DNA of 46,301 nt from DATLEX01 sp035525045 (GTDB lineage: Bacteria > Acidobacteriota > Thermoanaerobaculia > Gp7-AA8), in assembly GCA_035525045.1 (NCBI GenBank), contig DATLEX010000164.1, positions 1 to 46,301 of the forward strand. Reading direction: 5' to 3'. The notes beneath the pieces are model-generated. The model ran no database searches. It was given only the letters and a program-made list of their open reading frames with translations, and had not been told where the DNA came from. The position numbers and the translations under genes are program-made. Shown here in pieces: positions 32,415 to 39,566 of this stretch. Every line of letters begins with the position of its first letter. Position 1 is the stretch's first letter.

Positions 32415-33421
32415 TTCGTCACCTTCTTCTCCAGTTCTTCGATGCGCCGCAACAGCTCCGGCAGGCGGCGCAACAGCACCTCGCGGCGGCCGAACTCACG
32501 GAAGGGAACAGCGGGCGACCCCATGACCTTGCCGCCCGTCACGTCTTCGAGCACCGCCGACTTCGCGGCCACCTGCACGCCGTTTCCGATCTTCAGATGC
32601 CCGCCGAATCCCGACTGGCCGGCCACCACCACGGAGTCGCCGAGCTCGGTCGAGCCGGCGATCCCCACCTGCGACACCAGCAGGCAGTGCCGGCCCACCC
32701 GGACGTTATGCCCGATCTGCACGAGGTTGTCGATCTTCGTTCCCTCGCCGATCACCGTCTCGCCGAGCGCGGCGCGATCGATGCACGTCCCCGCTCCCAC
32801 CTCCACGTCGTCCTCGATCCGGACGATCCCGATCTGCGGGATCTTGCGATGCCGCTCGCCGTCGGCCGTGAACCCGTAGCCGTCGGCGCCGATCACGGCG
32901 CCGCTGTGGATGATGCAGCGCTTGCCGATCCGGGTCCGCTCGTAAATCGACACCAGCGGATAGATGATCGAGTTCTCGCCGACGGAGGAGCCGGCCTCGA
33001 TCGACACGTTCTGGTAGATCACCACGCCGTCCCCCACCACCACGCCGTCGGCGATGGTGGCGAACGGGCCGACCGAGACGTTCCGACCCAGGCGCGCGCT
33101 CCCGGCGATCGAGGCCAGCGGCGAGACCCCGCTCGGCGCGGGACGGCCGGCGAACCAGCGCTCCACCACCGCCGCCAGCGCCAGGTAGGGATTCTCCACC
33201 CGGATGAAGCGCCCCGACTGTCCGGGATGAGTCGCAGCGACCAGCACAGCCGCCGCGCGGGTGGACTCGAGCAGCGCGGCGTACCTCGGATTCGACAGGA
33301 AGCTGAGCTGGTCCTCGCCCGCCTCGGCGAGGGGGGCCACGCCGCTGACGCGTACCTCCCGCGCACCGGCGTAGCTGCCGCCCACCAGGTCGGCGATCTC
33401 GCCGAGAGTCACCTCAGGCAT
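32411..33421 (-). CDS. lpxD: UDP-3-O-acylglucosamine N-acyltransferase LpxD
   Basis: The 336-residue product has the N-terminal uridine-binding domain of LpxD (LGEIADLVGGSYAGAREVRV, then LSFLSNPRYAALLESTRAAA) and a C-terminal hexapeptide beta-helix. The catalytic His is in VQIGHNVRVGRHCLLVSQVG. A coiled-coil end (RRLPELLRRIEELEKK) is normal for the trimer. It performs the third step of lipid A synthesis. As the first gene after the terminator at 33444-33479 it probably follows a promoter in 33422-33443. Confidence 0.96.
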   Translation of the reverse strand: MPEVTLGEIADLVGGSYAGAREVRVSGVAPLAEAGEDQLSFLSNPRYAALLESTRAAAVLVAATHPGQSGRFIRVENPYLALAAVVERWFAGRPAPSGVSPLASIAGSARLGRNVSVGPFATIADGVVVGDGVVIYQNVSIEAGSSVGENSIIYPLVSIYERTRIGKRCIIHSGAVIGADGYGFTADGERHRKIPQIGIVRIEDDVEVGAGTCIDRAALGETVIGEGTKIDNLVQIGHNVRVGRHCLLVSQVGIAGSTELGDSVVVAGQSGFGGHLKIGNGVQVAAKSAVLEDVTGGKVMGSPAVPFREFGRREVLLRRLPELLRRIEELEKKVTK

Positions 33422-33443
33422 CGGCGGCGGATTGTATCCGACA

Positions 33444-33479
33444 ACAAAAACGCCGCCCCCCCCGGAGGCGGCTTTTTGT
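33444..33479. terminator. Bidirectional Rho-independent terminator after skp
   Basis: ACAAAAA-C-GCCGCC and GGCGGC-TTTTTGT form a symmetric hairpin with A/T runs on both sides. On the minus strand it ends the bamA-skp transcript just before lpxD. Confidence 0.88.
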
Positions 33480-33532
33480 CGCTGTCTGAGGGTGTCCTTC
33501 GCCGTCTTGGCGGCTCAGGATGACAAATTGGC

Positions 33533-34090
33533 TTACGGCCGGTTCGAGGCGGCGGCCGGCGCCGGCGGCGTGGTGGAGGCGACGGCGGCATTGAAACGCT
33601 GGATGACCGTATCGGTCAGGTCGATGGCGTCGGAGGCGTAGACCAGGCCGGACTCGAACTTGTTGAAGATCGCGGCCAGCCCCATCTCCTTGCCGAGGGC
33701 GTCGATGACCGGCTTGATCTTGTTTTCCAGCTCCAGAAGAGCGCGGTCCCGCGCCTCACCGACTTCGCGATCGGCGTCCTGCGCGAAGCGCTGCATGGCG
33801 ATCTTGCGGTCGGAGATCTGCTTGGTCAGCTCGACCACTTTCTCCTCGCTCAGGGAGAGGCGCTTGGTGCTCAGCTCGGTCTCGAGCCTGCGCAGCTCGT
33901 CCTCCATCCCCTTGGCCTTGGCGATACGGTCCTCCTGCAGCTTCTTGAGGCGTTCGTACGCAGCCTTGCCCGCCGTCGAGGTGGCCAGGACTCTCTGCAC
34001 GTCGATCACGGCAACGCGTGCGGGCGTACTCTGCGCGAATACCGGCAGGGCCAGCGCGGCGACGGCTACCGAAACGAGGAACTTCTTCAT
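33533..34090 (-). CDS. OmpH/Skp-family periplasmic chaperone
   Basis: The 185-residue product has a signal peptide (MKKFLVSVAVAALALPVFA) and the OmpH/Skp pattern: VAVIDVQRVLATSTAGKAAY, then a long coiled-coil (about 55-125: RLKKLQEDRIAKAKGMEDEL and onward), and VIDALGKEMGLAAIFNK. A Pro/Ala tail ends the protein. Skp escorts unfolded outer-membrane proteins to the Bam complex, which fits its position right after bamA. An AAAGGAGA ribosome-binding site precedes ATG 34090. Confidence 0.92.
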   Translation of the reverse strand: MKKFLVSVAVAALALPVFAQSTPARVAVIDVQRVLATSTAGKAAYERLKKLQEDRIAKAKGMEDELRRLETELSTKRLSLSEEKVVELTKQISDRKIAMQRFAQDADREVGEARDRALLELENKIKPVIDALGKEMGLAAIFNKFESGLVYASDAIDLTDTVIQRFNAAVASTTPPAPAAASNRP

Positions 34091-34188
34091 GGGATCTCCT
34101 TTTGCGCTCCGTCCCGGCGTCGCGAGGCACGGTTGCGTTCTCTTGTCTGATCAGCCTCAGGCTGGATGACTCGTTAATCCGCTGTTCT

Positions 34189-36645
34189 CTAGAACGTATT
34201 CCCGATGGTGAACTGGAAGCCCTGGAAGAAATCGCCCGGGCGCTTGTCCGGATTCATCGCGTAAATGAACCGGAGCGGGAACTGGAAGACCGGCAGGAAG
34301 ATCCGCAGCTCTGCGCCCACCGAGTAGCGCAGGCTCGAGAAGTCGATGTTCTCGCGGTACCCGTAGGCCTTTCCGGCGTCGGCGAAGAGGACCAGCCGGA
34401 GCGGATCGTTCAACCGGTAGATGTATTCGAAGTTGTAGGTGTGGTACTTGTAGCCGCCGACCGGCCTCGATTCTCCGAGGTAGATCTCGAAAGGCCCCAG
34501 CGTCCCCAGCTCGAATCCCCGCACCGAGTACTCGCCCCCGACCGTGAACCTCTCGACCTCCGGCACGCAGAGTGTCTGCCCCGTCTCCTCCCGCTCGGCG
34601 TAGGAATGGGAGCAGCCGCCCGTCAGGGGGTGGATGTATCCCCCTTCGAGGTTGACGCTGAACGCGCTCCGCCGGGTCATGCGGAAAAAGCGTGAGAGGG
34701 TCACCCGCGGCTTGAGCAGCTCGATGGTCCCGCCCAGCGGCCCACCGGAGTACGCCACCGAGGCGTTGATGCGCGAGCCGCGTATCGGATCGAAAGGGTT
34801 GTCGCGCGAGTCGTAGCGGTAGGCCGGCACGACCGAGGACATGGTGAAGGTGTAGTCGGAGATCGCGGAGATCGGTACGTTGCCCTGCTCGTCGGGCAGG
34901 GTGACGAACTCGTACAGCGTCTCGGCGCGCTCCAGGCCGTAAAGGAACGAGACGCTGTCGAACCGGCCCAGCCGGTACCCGTAGGCCAGCGTGGCCCCCC
35001 GCGACCGCGAGTTGAAGCCGTACCTCTCCGGGTACTGGCTGTCCCGGTTGAACATGGAGATGCCGAGGCTGTTCGGCGTGTCGAGGAACCACGGGTCGGC
35101 GTAGGAGAGGCTGAAGTAGTTGATGCGGTTTCCGCGCTGGTACCCGAGCGAGAAGTTCTCCCCCTCGCCCATGAAGTTCCGCGTGGCGAACATCGCCTGC
35201 ACGAACGCCCCGCCACCCTCCGAGTAGCCGCCGCCGAACTGAATGTCGTTCCGCCCTTCCTCGGTCCCCTTCACGGTGATGTCGACGGTCTTGGTGTCCT
35301 GGTTCACCTTGAAGTCGGGGTTCTCCGTCACCTTGAAGTAGCCGAGCTGCCCGAGCTTGTAGAGGCTCTGCTTGAAGGTCTCCATGTCCATGATCTGACC
35401 TTCTTCGACGAACATCTCCCGCCGCAGGACCTTGTCCTTGGTGGTGGTGTTGCCCTGGAACTCCAGCCGCCCCAGGCGGAACTGGTCGCCCTCGAACACC
35501 TCGATGTGCACGTCCACCACCTCGTCGGAGCCGGGGCGCTTGGTGTACTCCGGATTGACGTAGGCGTAGATGTACCCGCGCATCCGGTAGGCCTCGCCGA
35601 ACGCGTCGACCCGGTTCTGGATGGGCCTGCGCCGGATCGTCTCCCCCTCCTTCAGCGGCCAGTCGCCGGTGATCTGCTCCGCGGTGAACAGCGTGCTGCC
35701 GGAGGTCGTCACCTTGCCGAACCGATGGATTCCGCCTTCGTTGATCGTCACCAGCACCCGGACGCGGTTCCGGCCGATGGTCTCCAGCCGCGGCTCGCTG
35801 AAGGAGACGTCGAAGTAGCCGTGGTCCTGGTAGTGGTTCTTCAGCCGTTCCAGGTCCTCGTCCATGCGGGAGGGGATGAAGAGGTTCTTCTTCCGCACCC
35901 AGCTGACTACCGCGTGCTCCTTCACTTCCTTCATCACCGAGCGGAGGACCCGGTCGGAGAACACCGTGTTGCCGGTGAACTCGATCTCCGCCACCCGCGC
36001 CTTCATCCCCTCCGAAATGTGGAAGATGATCTTCCGGTCCGCCGGATCGGCCATCGGCTCGATCGACGTCCCGACCGAGACCCCTTCGAACCCCCCCTCG
36101 CTGTACGCGCGCCGGATCGTCTCCGCCGCCCGCCGCACCAGCGTCTGCTCGATCGTGCTGCCGACGTGGAGGTCGATGCGCTCCCGTTCCAGGGCCTCGT
36201 TGATCTTGGCCGAGGTCAGCTCCTTGTTGCCCCGGAACTCGACCGAGCCGATGCGCGGCCGCTCGGTGACGATGGCCCGCACGATCACCCCTGTCTGTCC
36301 CTGCTCGGCCTCCAGCCGGATGTCGTCGAACAGACCGGTCTGCCAGAGGTTCAGGAAGTTCCGCCGCAGCGCTTCCGGATCGTACGGCTCGCCCGGAACC
36401 ACGCCGAGGTAGACCCGGACCGTGTCGCTGGCAACCGAGACGTTGCCCACCGCCTCGAACCGCTCCACGATCTCTGCCCCTGCGGGGGTCTCGGGAGCGG
36501 CCGGCGCTTCGGTGATGCGGCCGGTGGAGGGCGTATCGATGATCGTGCCCGGCCGTGGCCGCTGCGGCGGCGGCTCTGTCTGGGCTTCGACCACGGTCGC
36601 GGCCGAGAGTGCAACCGCCAGCGTGAGGGTGAGAAGTCGTGTCAT
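34189..36645 (-). CDS. bamA: Outer membrane assembly factor BamA
   Basis: The 818-residue product is BamA: signal peptide (MTRLLTLTLAVALSAATVVEA), a Pro-rich linker, five POTRA domains (about residues 60-440, with the repeated RGNKELTS, FTGNTVFSD and FQGNTTTKD starts), and a 16-strand Omp85 barrel. The barrel shows RNFMGEGENFSLGYQRG, SSVVPAYRYDSRDN and the lid-lock motif VRGF (EYSVRGFELG), and ends with a Phe-terminated beta-signal (FQFTIGNTF). It inserts outer-membrane proteins. The linker of about 35 residues before POTRA1 is longer than in E. coli. Skp follows 98 bases downstream. Confidence 0.97.
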   Translation of the reverse strand: MTRLLTLTLAVALSAATVVEAQTEPPPQRPRPGTIIDTPSTGRITEAPAAPETPAGAEIVERFEAVGNVSVASDTVRVYLGVVPGEPYDPEALRRNFLNLWQTGLFDDIRLEAEQGQTGVIVRAIVTERPRIGSVEFRGNKELTSAKINEALERERIDLHVGSTIEQTLVRRAAETIRRAYSEGGFEGVSVGTSIEPMADPADRKIIFHISEGMKARVAEIEFTGNTVFSDRVLRSVMKEVKEHAVVSWVRKKNLFIPSRMDEDLERLKNHYQDHGYFDVSFSEPRLETIGRNRVRVLVTINEGGIHRFGKVTTSGSTLFTAEQITGDWPLKEGETIRRRPIQNRVDAFGEAYRMRGYIYAYVNPEYTKRPGSDEVVDVHIEVFEGDQFRLGRLEFQGNTTTKDKVLRREMFVEEGQIMDMETFKQSLYKLGQLGYFKVTENPDFKVNQDTKTVDITVKGTEEGRNDIQFGGGYSEGGGAFVQAMFATRNFMGEGENFSLGYQRGNRINYFSLSYADPWFLDTPNSLGISMFNRDSQYPERYGFNSRSRGATLAYGYRLGRFDSVSFLYGLERAETLYEFVTLPDEQGNVPISAISDYTFTMSSVVPAYRYDSRDNPFDPIRGSRINASVAYSGGPLGGTIELLKPRVTLSRFFRMTRRSAFSVNLEGGYIHPLTGGCSHSYAEREETGQTLCVPEVERFTVGGEYSVRGFELGTLGPFEIYLGESRPVGGYKYHTYNFEYIYRLNDPLRLVLFADAGKAYGYRENIDFSSLRYSVGAELRIFLPVFQFPLRFIYAMNPDKRPGDFFQGFQFTIGNTF

Positions 36646-36856
36646 GGATTCGAAAGGCCCTCGATCTCAGGCATGGGATGCCGCTGCTCTCCTGCCTCGA
36701 TCTTCTGAGGGTTGCGGCCCGACGGCTCAGACCCGCTTCCCGTGTGACGCGTGACACCGTCTGCAGGTCACACGCGGGCAGAACAGCGGGGAAACGCGGC
36801 GCATTCTACAGCAGGCACCAGGGCCGCCTGGGCACGGCCGGCGATTGTAACGGAAT

Positions 36857-36880
36857 GTTCTACGGCGACCTTCGTAGAAC
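36857..36880. promoter_or_regulatory. Inverted repeat GTTCTACG-n8-CGTAGAAC
   Basis: A perfect 8-bp inverted repeat with an 8-base centre lies 29 bases before the S41-like gene, in the 264-base gap between that gene and divergent bamA. It may be an operator or an mRNA hairpin. The rest of the gap (36646-36856) holds nothing I recognise. Confidence 0.5.
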
Positions 36881-36909
36881 TCTGTTGAAATCCCAACAAA
36901 GGAGGAGCG

Positions 36910-38574
36910 ATGACGCTCTGCCGAAGAACCCTCCTGGTCACGGTTGCGTTGGCGGCCACGGTCACAGCCTCCGCCGCGGTCCACGACGAAGCCTCGACGC
37001 GGCGGTGGAGGGAGGATGTCGAGTACCTGGGCCGGCGCATGCCGCTGCTGCACAGGGATCTGTTCCATCACCTCCCTCGCCCGGAGTTCGAACGGCTCCT
37101 GAGGCGGCTCGAAGAGCGGATTCCGGAGCTGCCCGACCACGAGATTATCGTCGAGCTGGCGCGGATCGCGGCGAAGACCGGCCCGCGGGATGGGCATACG
37201 TACCTCCACCTGCCGGGAAGGGACATCGGATTTCACAAGCTTCCGATCAACCTCTATTCCTACTCCGACGGCATCCACGTGCGGGCCGTGGCGCGACCGC
37301 ATGCGCGACTGGCGGGAGCACGCGTGCTCTCGATCGGCGGCACGCCGGCCGGCGAGGCGTTGCGCCGCGTGCTCGACATCACGGCCGGCGACAATCCCTT
37401 CGATCAGACGAGCCGCGCCGTCAAACTGCTGATCATCCCGGAGGTTCTTCGCGCGCTCCGCATCGCCGGCGGCGAGCCCGCCGCGCCGGTGGAGATGGCG
37501 CTCCGCCTCCCCGGCGGCGCGGAGACGAGCGTCACCCTCCAGCCGGTCGAGTCGCTCGACGGAACCGACTGGGCGCACGCCGGGGACGGCGCTTCCGTGC
37601 CGCTCTATCGGCGGCACGCGGCCGCCAACCCATTCGATCGCCATGGGGCCCGGAAGAACTACTGGTACGAATACTTCCCCGACACCAGGGTCCTCTACGT
37701 CAACTACAGCGCGGTGGCGAACTCGCCCGAGGAAAGCGTGGCCTCGTTCTTCTCGCGCCTTTTCGCGTTCGCCGACGCCAACGAGGTCGACAAGCTCGTC
37801 TTCGACATCCGCAACAACGGCGGCGGGAACAACTACCTGAACCGGCCCATCTTCTACGGCCTGATGCAACGTGCCGCCACGCTGGGGCGAAGGGGCCACC
37901 TTTTCGCCATCATCGGACGGGAGACCTACTCGGCCGCCCAGAACTTCGCCAACCTCCTCGACATCCACACGAACGCCATCCTGGTCGGGGAGCCCACCGG
38001 CGGCTCGCCGAACCATTTCGGCGACGCCGTGGCCATCGAGCTGCCGAACAGCGGGCTCTCCATCCGCGTCTCCACCCTCTGGTGGCAGGATGCCGACCCG
38101 CGCGACCGGCGCCTCTGGATCGCTCCCGCCATCGCGGCCGAGCTGAGCGCCGAGGACGAGCGAAGCGGACGCGACCCCGCCCTCGAGGCAATCCTCGCCT
38201 GGACGCCCCATCCTCCACTCGGCGACATTCTCCGGGAGGCCGCGCCGCGCGGGATCGACGCGATCTCGGTAGCCTTCTCGGCCTGGCGAAGCGATCCGCG
38301 CCACAAGTTCCTCACCGGTGAGGGCGAGCTGAACTCGCTCGCCGCCGGCCTGTTTGGCAAGGACCCGGCGCTCGCCCTCGCCCTCTTCGAGCTCAACGCC
38401 GCCGTCAATCCCGGCTCATGGCTGGCCCACAACAGTCTGGCGCGCGCCTATGCGGCGGCCGGCCGGCGAGACGATGCCATCCGGGAGTACGAGCGGGCGC
38501 TGCGGATCGATCCCCGCTCCGCGCCGGCGCTGCAGGGGGTGGAGCGCCTGCGGCGCGACGCCGCCGCGCCTTGA
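36910..38574 (+). CDS. Secreted S41-family peptidase-like protein with C-terminal TPR
   Basis: The 554-residue product has a signal peptide (TLLVTVALAATVTASAA), an S41 (tail-specific protease) core and a TPR-like end. The core shows VDKLVFDIRNNGGGNN, the nucleophile region GRETYSAAQNFANLL and VGEPTGGSPNHFGDA. CtpA-type enzymes have a catalytic Lys after the Ser; here that region reads GEPTGG, so another base or no activity is likely. A TPR-like motif NSLARAYAAAGRRDDAIREY lies near residue 510. AAAGGAGG directly precedes ATG 36910. Substrate unknown. Confidence 0.82.
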   Translation: MTLCRRTLLVTVALAATVTASAAVHDEASTRRWREDVEYLGRRMPLLHRDLFHHLPRPEFERLLRRLEERIPELPDHEIIVELARIAAKTGPRDGHTYLHLPGRDIGFHKLPINLYSYSDGIHVRAVARPHARLAGARVLSIGGTPAGEALRRVLDITAGDNPFDQTSRAVKLLIIPEVLRALRIAGGEPAAPVEMALRLPGGAETSVTLQPVESLDGTDWAHAGDGASVPLYRRHAAANPFDRHGARKNYWYEYFPDTRVLYVNYSAVANSPEESVASFFSRLFAFADANEVDKLVFDIRNNGGGNNYLNRPIFYGLMQRAATLGRRGHLFAIIGRETYSAAQNFANLLDIHTNAILVGEPTGGSPNHFGDAVAIELPNSGLSIRVSTLWWQDADPRDRRLWIAPAIAAELSAEDERSGRDPALEAILAWTPHPPLGDILREAAPRGIDAISVAFSAWRSDPRHKFLTGEGELNSLAAGLFGKDPALALALFELNAAVNPGSWLAHNSLARAYAAAGRRDDAIREYERALRIDPRSAPALQGVERLRRDAAAP

Positions 38575-38581
38575 GACGACG

Positions 38582-38611
38582 ACGCCTCGCCCTCGGCCAG
38601 GCGCGAGGCGT
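38582..38611. terminator. Hairpin after the S41-like gene
   Basis: ACGCCTCGC (38582-38590) pairs perfectly with GCGAGGCGT (38603-38611). It sits between the convergent S41-like and tautomerase genes. No T-run follows. Its right part is one copy of a 26-bp repeat also found at 39095. Confidence 0.6.
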
Positions 38612-38616
38612 GACCG
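38591..38616. repeat. 26-bp exact direct repeat, copy 1
   Basis: This 26-base sequence recurs exactly at 39095-39120, inside the TPR gene. The two copies flank the tautomerase gene. Confidence 0.9.
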
Positions 38617-38631
38617 CTCCCCCGATCCCCC

Positions 38632-39012
38632 TCACCCGTACGTGGCCACCCCTTTACCGAACGACCAGTTCTCCTTCGAGACCTCCACCAGGCAGACGAG
38701 GACGTCGTCGGGCCGCACGTCCACGGCCCGCTCCAGGCGGCGGGCGATCTCCGCGTACAGCTTTTTCTTGACCTCGGTCGTCCGCCCGGCGTTCAGGGTG
38801 ATTTTGATGACCACGAGATCGTCGGAACGGCTGACGCCGCCGTACGTCGGATGAGCGATGACCTGGCCGGAATCGACGAGGTGAAAAATCTGAAAGCGAT
38901 CGTCCGGGGGAACGTTCCCCTCCGCCACCAGGGCCTCGTGGACGGCCTCACCGGCGCTGCGGAGGAACTCCGGCGAATGTCCCTTGCGGAGGGTGATCTC
39001 GACCAGCGGCAC
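38632..39012 (-). CDS. Tautomerase-family protein (4-oxalocrotonate tautomerase-like)
   Basis: The 126-residue product has the N-terminal Pro of the tautomerase superfamily if translation starts at GTG 39012 (MPLVEITLRKGHSPEF); after Met removal Pro1 is the catalytic base. The end KENWSFGKGVATYG is typical for the Tautomerase_2 group. The apparent longer frame upstream would bury Pro1 and is rejected. Its start is 11 bases after the TPR gene stop on the same strand. The substrate is unknown. Confidence 0.85.
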   Translation of the reverse strand: MPLVEITLRKGHSPEFLRSAGEAVHEALVAEGNVPPDDRFQIFHLVDSGQVIAHPTYGGVSRSDDLVVIKITLNAGRTTEVKKKLYAEIARRLERAVDVRPDDVLVCLVEVSKENWSFGKGVATYG

Positions 39013-39023
39013 GCCCGCGGATT

Positions 39024-39410
39024 CTACGACGCCATGGCGCCGAGGGCGATCATCTCGCGCAGGCTGCTCTCGATGCGGACGCGTTGCTCCACGTCCTCGG
39101 CCAGGCGCGAGGCGTGACCGTAGCACTCCGCGGCGCGGGCGATCTCCCCCTCCTGCGCGTACCCGTCGCCGAGGCTGTCCCACGCGTTCCATGATTCTGG
39201 ATGCCGGGCGGCGTTCTCCTCGAGGATCGTGACCGCCTCCCGCACCCGGTTGCGCCAGAGAAGCTGGTAGCCATAGCAGGTCAGGTCGACCTCCCGCGCG
39301 ATCTCCAGCGAGAGCTTCCGCAGCTTCGCGGCACCTCCCGGATCGTCACATAACTCGAGCAGCTCGGCACGGGTGCGGAGCTCGATGAAGTCCTGCGTTA
39401 CCGCTTTCAT
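39024..39410 (-). CDS. Small TPR-repeat protein
   Basis: The 128-residue product is all-helical with a TPR pair (about 55-100: REAVTILEENAARHPESWNA, then LGDGYAQEGEIARAAECYGH). There is no signal peptide, so it is probably cytoplasmic and mediates protein contacts. ATG 39410 is preceded by AGAAGG; the frame remains open upstream but without TPR features. It is followed by the tautomerase gene. Its codons for HASRLAEDV include the second copy of the 26-bp repeat. Confidence 0.75.
   Translation of the reverse strand: MKAVTQDFIELRTRAELLELCDDPGGAAKLRKLSLEIAREVDLTCYGYQLLWRNRVREAVTILEENAARHPESWNAWDSLGDGYAQEGEIARAAECYGHASRLAEDVEQRVRIESSLREMIALGAMAS
39095..39120. repeat. 26-bp exact direct repeat, copy 2
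   Basis: This copy is identical to 38591-38616 and lies inside the coding sequence of the TPR protein, so that gene is probably the source of the copy in the intergenic hairpin. Confidence 0.9.
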
Positions 39411-39552
39411 GGGGCCGGACCTTCTGTGCTGGCCCGCCGAGAGAGGAGAGGGCGTCACACGTCTTGGGGGTTGGGAAACCGGACCGATCGTCATTGTGCG
39501 CCCCGCCACCTGCAGCGTCAAATGATGCACGTCACAAAGGGTGACGCTGCCG

Positions 39553-39558
39553 CATAAT
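39553..39558 (+). promoter_or_regulatory. -10 box (CATAAT), leaderless M1 aminopeptidase
   Basis: CATAAT ends 8 bases before ATG 39567 without any Shine-Dalgarno. A CGTCAC-n5-GTGACG inverted repeat (about 39530-39546) lies immediately upstream, at the place of a -35 box, and may be an operator. Confidence 0.5.
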
Positions 39559-39566
39559 GCCCCGCC

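Noticed and set aside
34157..36757. 866-codon minus-strand frame overlapping bamA
   Set aside because: It is an out-of-frame shadow of bamA; the real frame has POTRA and barrel motifs.
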